The translations under genes and the position numbers were made by a program. From Pseudomonadota bacterium (lineage in GTDB: Bacteria > Pseudomonadota > Gammaproteobacteria > Competibacterales > Competibacteraceae), in contig JAGTSD010000123.1 of the NCBI GenBank assembly GCA_018262135.1, forward strand, positions 1 to 5,986: DNA of 5,986 bases. Reading direction: 5' to 3'. Under the pieces are notes generated by a model. The model made no database searches. It was not told the origin of the DNA and saw nothing but the letters and a program-made list of their open reading frames with translations. How positions within the stretch are numbered: the first letter of the stretch is position 1; each line of letters starts with the position of its first letter. Positions 4,695 through 5,986 of the stretch are shown here, in pieces.

Positions 4695-5986
4695 ATGGCC
4701 GAGGATCCGCGCACGTCCCCCCCGCCCCCCCTTGCCGTATCGGCGCACCCGCCCGCTGTCGTGGCGCCGGATCCGGGCGCCGCTTCGGCCCCGCCCTTTC
4801 AACCTCTGGCGCGCTATCGGCGGCTGTTCCAGCGCTGGTTGCGGGTCAACGGTCAATGGTGTGGGCTGCTGGCCGGCGGGTTGGCGGCCTACGTGCGCGC
4901 CTTTCCGCCAGACCGGCAGCGTGGGGGCTGGCAGTGGTTGATGCGACAGTCGGCGGCTCTGGCGGCGCGCAGGCTGGACCCGGCGCTGGTCCATCTGCCG
5001 TTCGCCGCCCAGTTGCGCCTCCGGCTGGAGCGGCTCGGACCCACCTATATCAAGCTCGGCCAGATCATGGCAGTGCGCGAGGACATGCTGCCGCGCGTCA
5101 TCACCGATGAGTTGAAAAACCTGTTCGACCAGGTTCCCGCCGCCCCCTTTGCGCAGATTCGCGCGCTGATCGAAACCGAACTGGGCCGGCCGTTGCCGGC
5201 GCTGTTTGCCCGGGTCGAGGAACAGCCGCTCGGCTCCGCCTCGCTGGCGCAGGTACATCGCGCCACGACCCATTCCGGCCAGGCGGTGGTGATCAAAGTC
5301 CTCAAACCTGGCGTTCGCGAAACCGTGCTGGCCGATCTCATCCTGCTGCGTCTGCTCGGCGGCCTGTTGAACCGGCTGATTCCTCATTACCAGCCAGCCG
5401 CCATCATCGGGGAATTCCGCACCTATACCGTCCGCGAGTTGGATCTGACCACCGAAGCGGACAACGGCGAAACCTTCGCCGCTCACTTTCACGACCTGCC
5501 AGCCATCGTATTCCCGCGCATGGTTCGGGAACTCAGCAGCGCCAGCGTGCTGACCATGGAGTATCTGGACGGCTTCAAACCCGGTGATCCGGCGACCTTC
5601 GAACTGGAAGACTCGGCCCGGGCTCGGGTGGTCAAGCTGGGCGCGCTGGCCATTCTGAGGATGCTGTACCGGGACGGTTTCTTCCACGCCGACCTGCATG
5701 CCGGCAACCTGCTAATCCTGCCCGGGCCAGAGATTCGGGTCGGATTCGTGGATCTGGGCATGGTCGGCCGGTTCGAGGACGAAACCCGGCGGCGGCTGCT
5801 GTACTACTACCATGCCCTGGTCAACGGCGATGTCGAAAAGGCCGCCTGGCATCTGAGCAGCATCGCCGATCTCGGGCCAGGCGGCAACCCAGCCGAATTC
5901 CGGCGGGCGGTGGTGGAATTGTCGCGGCGCTTTCTGCTGCGCGCCCGGCACGGCGATTTCAGCATCGCCCGGCTGATTCTGGAATC
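4695..5986 (+). CDS. UbiB/ABC1/ADCK atypical kinase family protein (3' end outside window)
   Basis: The frame is open for 430 codons and runs off the right edge. Family members of the UbiB type are usually about 500-560 residues with C-terminal membrane helices, so the tail is missing. Visible motifs in order: the KxGQ motif KLGQ (120-123) in LGPTYIKLGQIMAVRED; the Ala-rich loop as PLGSASLAQVH (178-188); the ATP-site lysine K201 in VVIKVLK; the catalytic-loop motif HADLHAGN (331-338); and the metal-binding D353 in VDLGMVG. UbiB-family proteins are membrane-associated ATPase/kinase-like factors needed for ubiquinone biosynthesis; some relatives act in other lipid pathways. No ubiE or ubiJ neighbour is visible, so assignment as the canonical ubiB is not secure. 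The first 36 residues are Pro/Ala-rich and look disordered. ATG 4695 lacks a clear Shine-Dalgarno sequence, and the alternatives (GTG at codon 23) are no better. Two C7 runs lie in codons 8-13. Confidence 0.9.
   Translation, partial: MAEDPRTSPPPPLAVSAHPPAVVAPDPGAASAPPFQPLARYRRLFQRWLRVNGQWCGLLAGGLAAYVRAFPPDRQRGGWQWLMRQSAALAARRLDPALVHLPFAAQLRLRLERLGPTYIKLGQIMAVREDMLPRVITDELKNLFDQVPAAPFAQIRALIETELGRPLPALFARVEEQPLGSASLAQVHRATTHSGQAVVIKVLKPGVRETVLADLILLRLLGGLLNRLIPHYQPAAIIGEFRTYTVRELDLTTEADNGETFAAHFHDLPAIVFPRMVRELSSASVLTMEYLDGFKPGDPATFELEDSARARVVKLGALAILRMLYRDGFFHADLHAGNLLILPGPEIRVGFVDLGMVGRFEDETRRRLLYYYHALVNGDVEKAAWHLSSIADLGPGGNPAEFRRAVVELSRRFLLRARHGDFSIARLILE

Noticed and set aside
4546..4941. 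A 131-codon + strand frame across the divergent region into ubiB
   Set aside because: It has no ribosome binding site, begins upstream of the likely ubiB promoter and continues out of frame through conserved ubiB codons. It is kept only as a note for the C-run slippage idea.
4683..5699. A 338-codon minus-strand open frame opposite ubiB
   Set aside because: Same register effect; the translation is low in recognisable structure, and the + strand carries all UbiB-family motifs.

Overview
The window looks like chromosomal DNA from a GC-rich gammaproteobacterium. The 5' end is almost identical in wording to the C-terminus of enterobacterial-type phosphate acetyltransferase, and codons strongly prefer G/C in third position. 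The remaining genes (a PmtA-like methyltransferase, an ExeA/GspA-type ATPase and a UbiB-family kinase) fit that group. A Competibacter-like lineage is possible, but nothing here proves it. No tRNA, rRNA, CRISPR array, insertion sequence or phage gene was seen.

Layout from left to right: (1) the 3' end of pta on the + strand; (2) a minus-strand phospholipid N-methyltransferase-like gene whose stop codon directly abuts the pta stop; (3) a 180-bp gap; (4) a small minus-strand gene for an acidic protein built from two 50-residue copies at a 68-residue period, which I do not recognise; (5) a 109-bp gap with an operator-like cluster of GATAAA/TTTATC half-sites; (6) a 906-residue minus-strand gene combining an ExeA-type AAA+ ATPase, a Pro/Ala-rich linker, an unassigned beta-rich region, one FHA domain and one degenerate FHA-like domain; (7) a 255-bp divergent intergenic region with a good extended -10 facing right; (8) a + strand UbiB/ABC1/ADCK kinase-like gene that runs off the right edge.

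The three minus-strand genes point the same way and could be transcribed in the order ATPase, repeat protein, methyltransferase. The 109- and 180-bp gaps, with possible signals in each, leave open separate promoters. Metabolic links are clear only for pta (acetyl-CoA/acetate) and, by family, for ubiB (quinone or lipid metabolism).

The most unusual content is the ATPase-FHA fusion next to the internally duplicated acidic protein. FHA domains normally read phosphothreonine, so a phosphorylation-gated ATPase is a reasonable hypothesis. No Ser/Thr kinase of the Hanks type or PP2C phosphatase is visible in the window. The long open frames antisense to the ATPase and ubiB are codon-register shadows, not genes.
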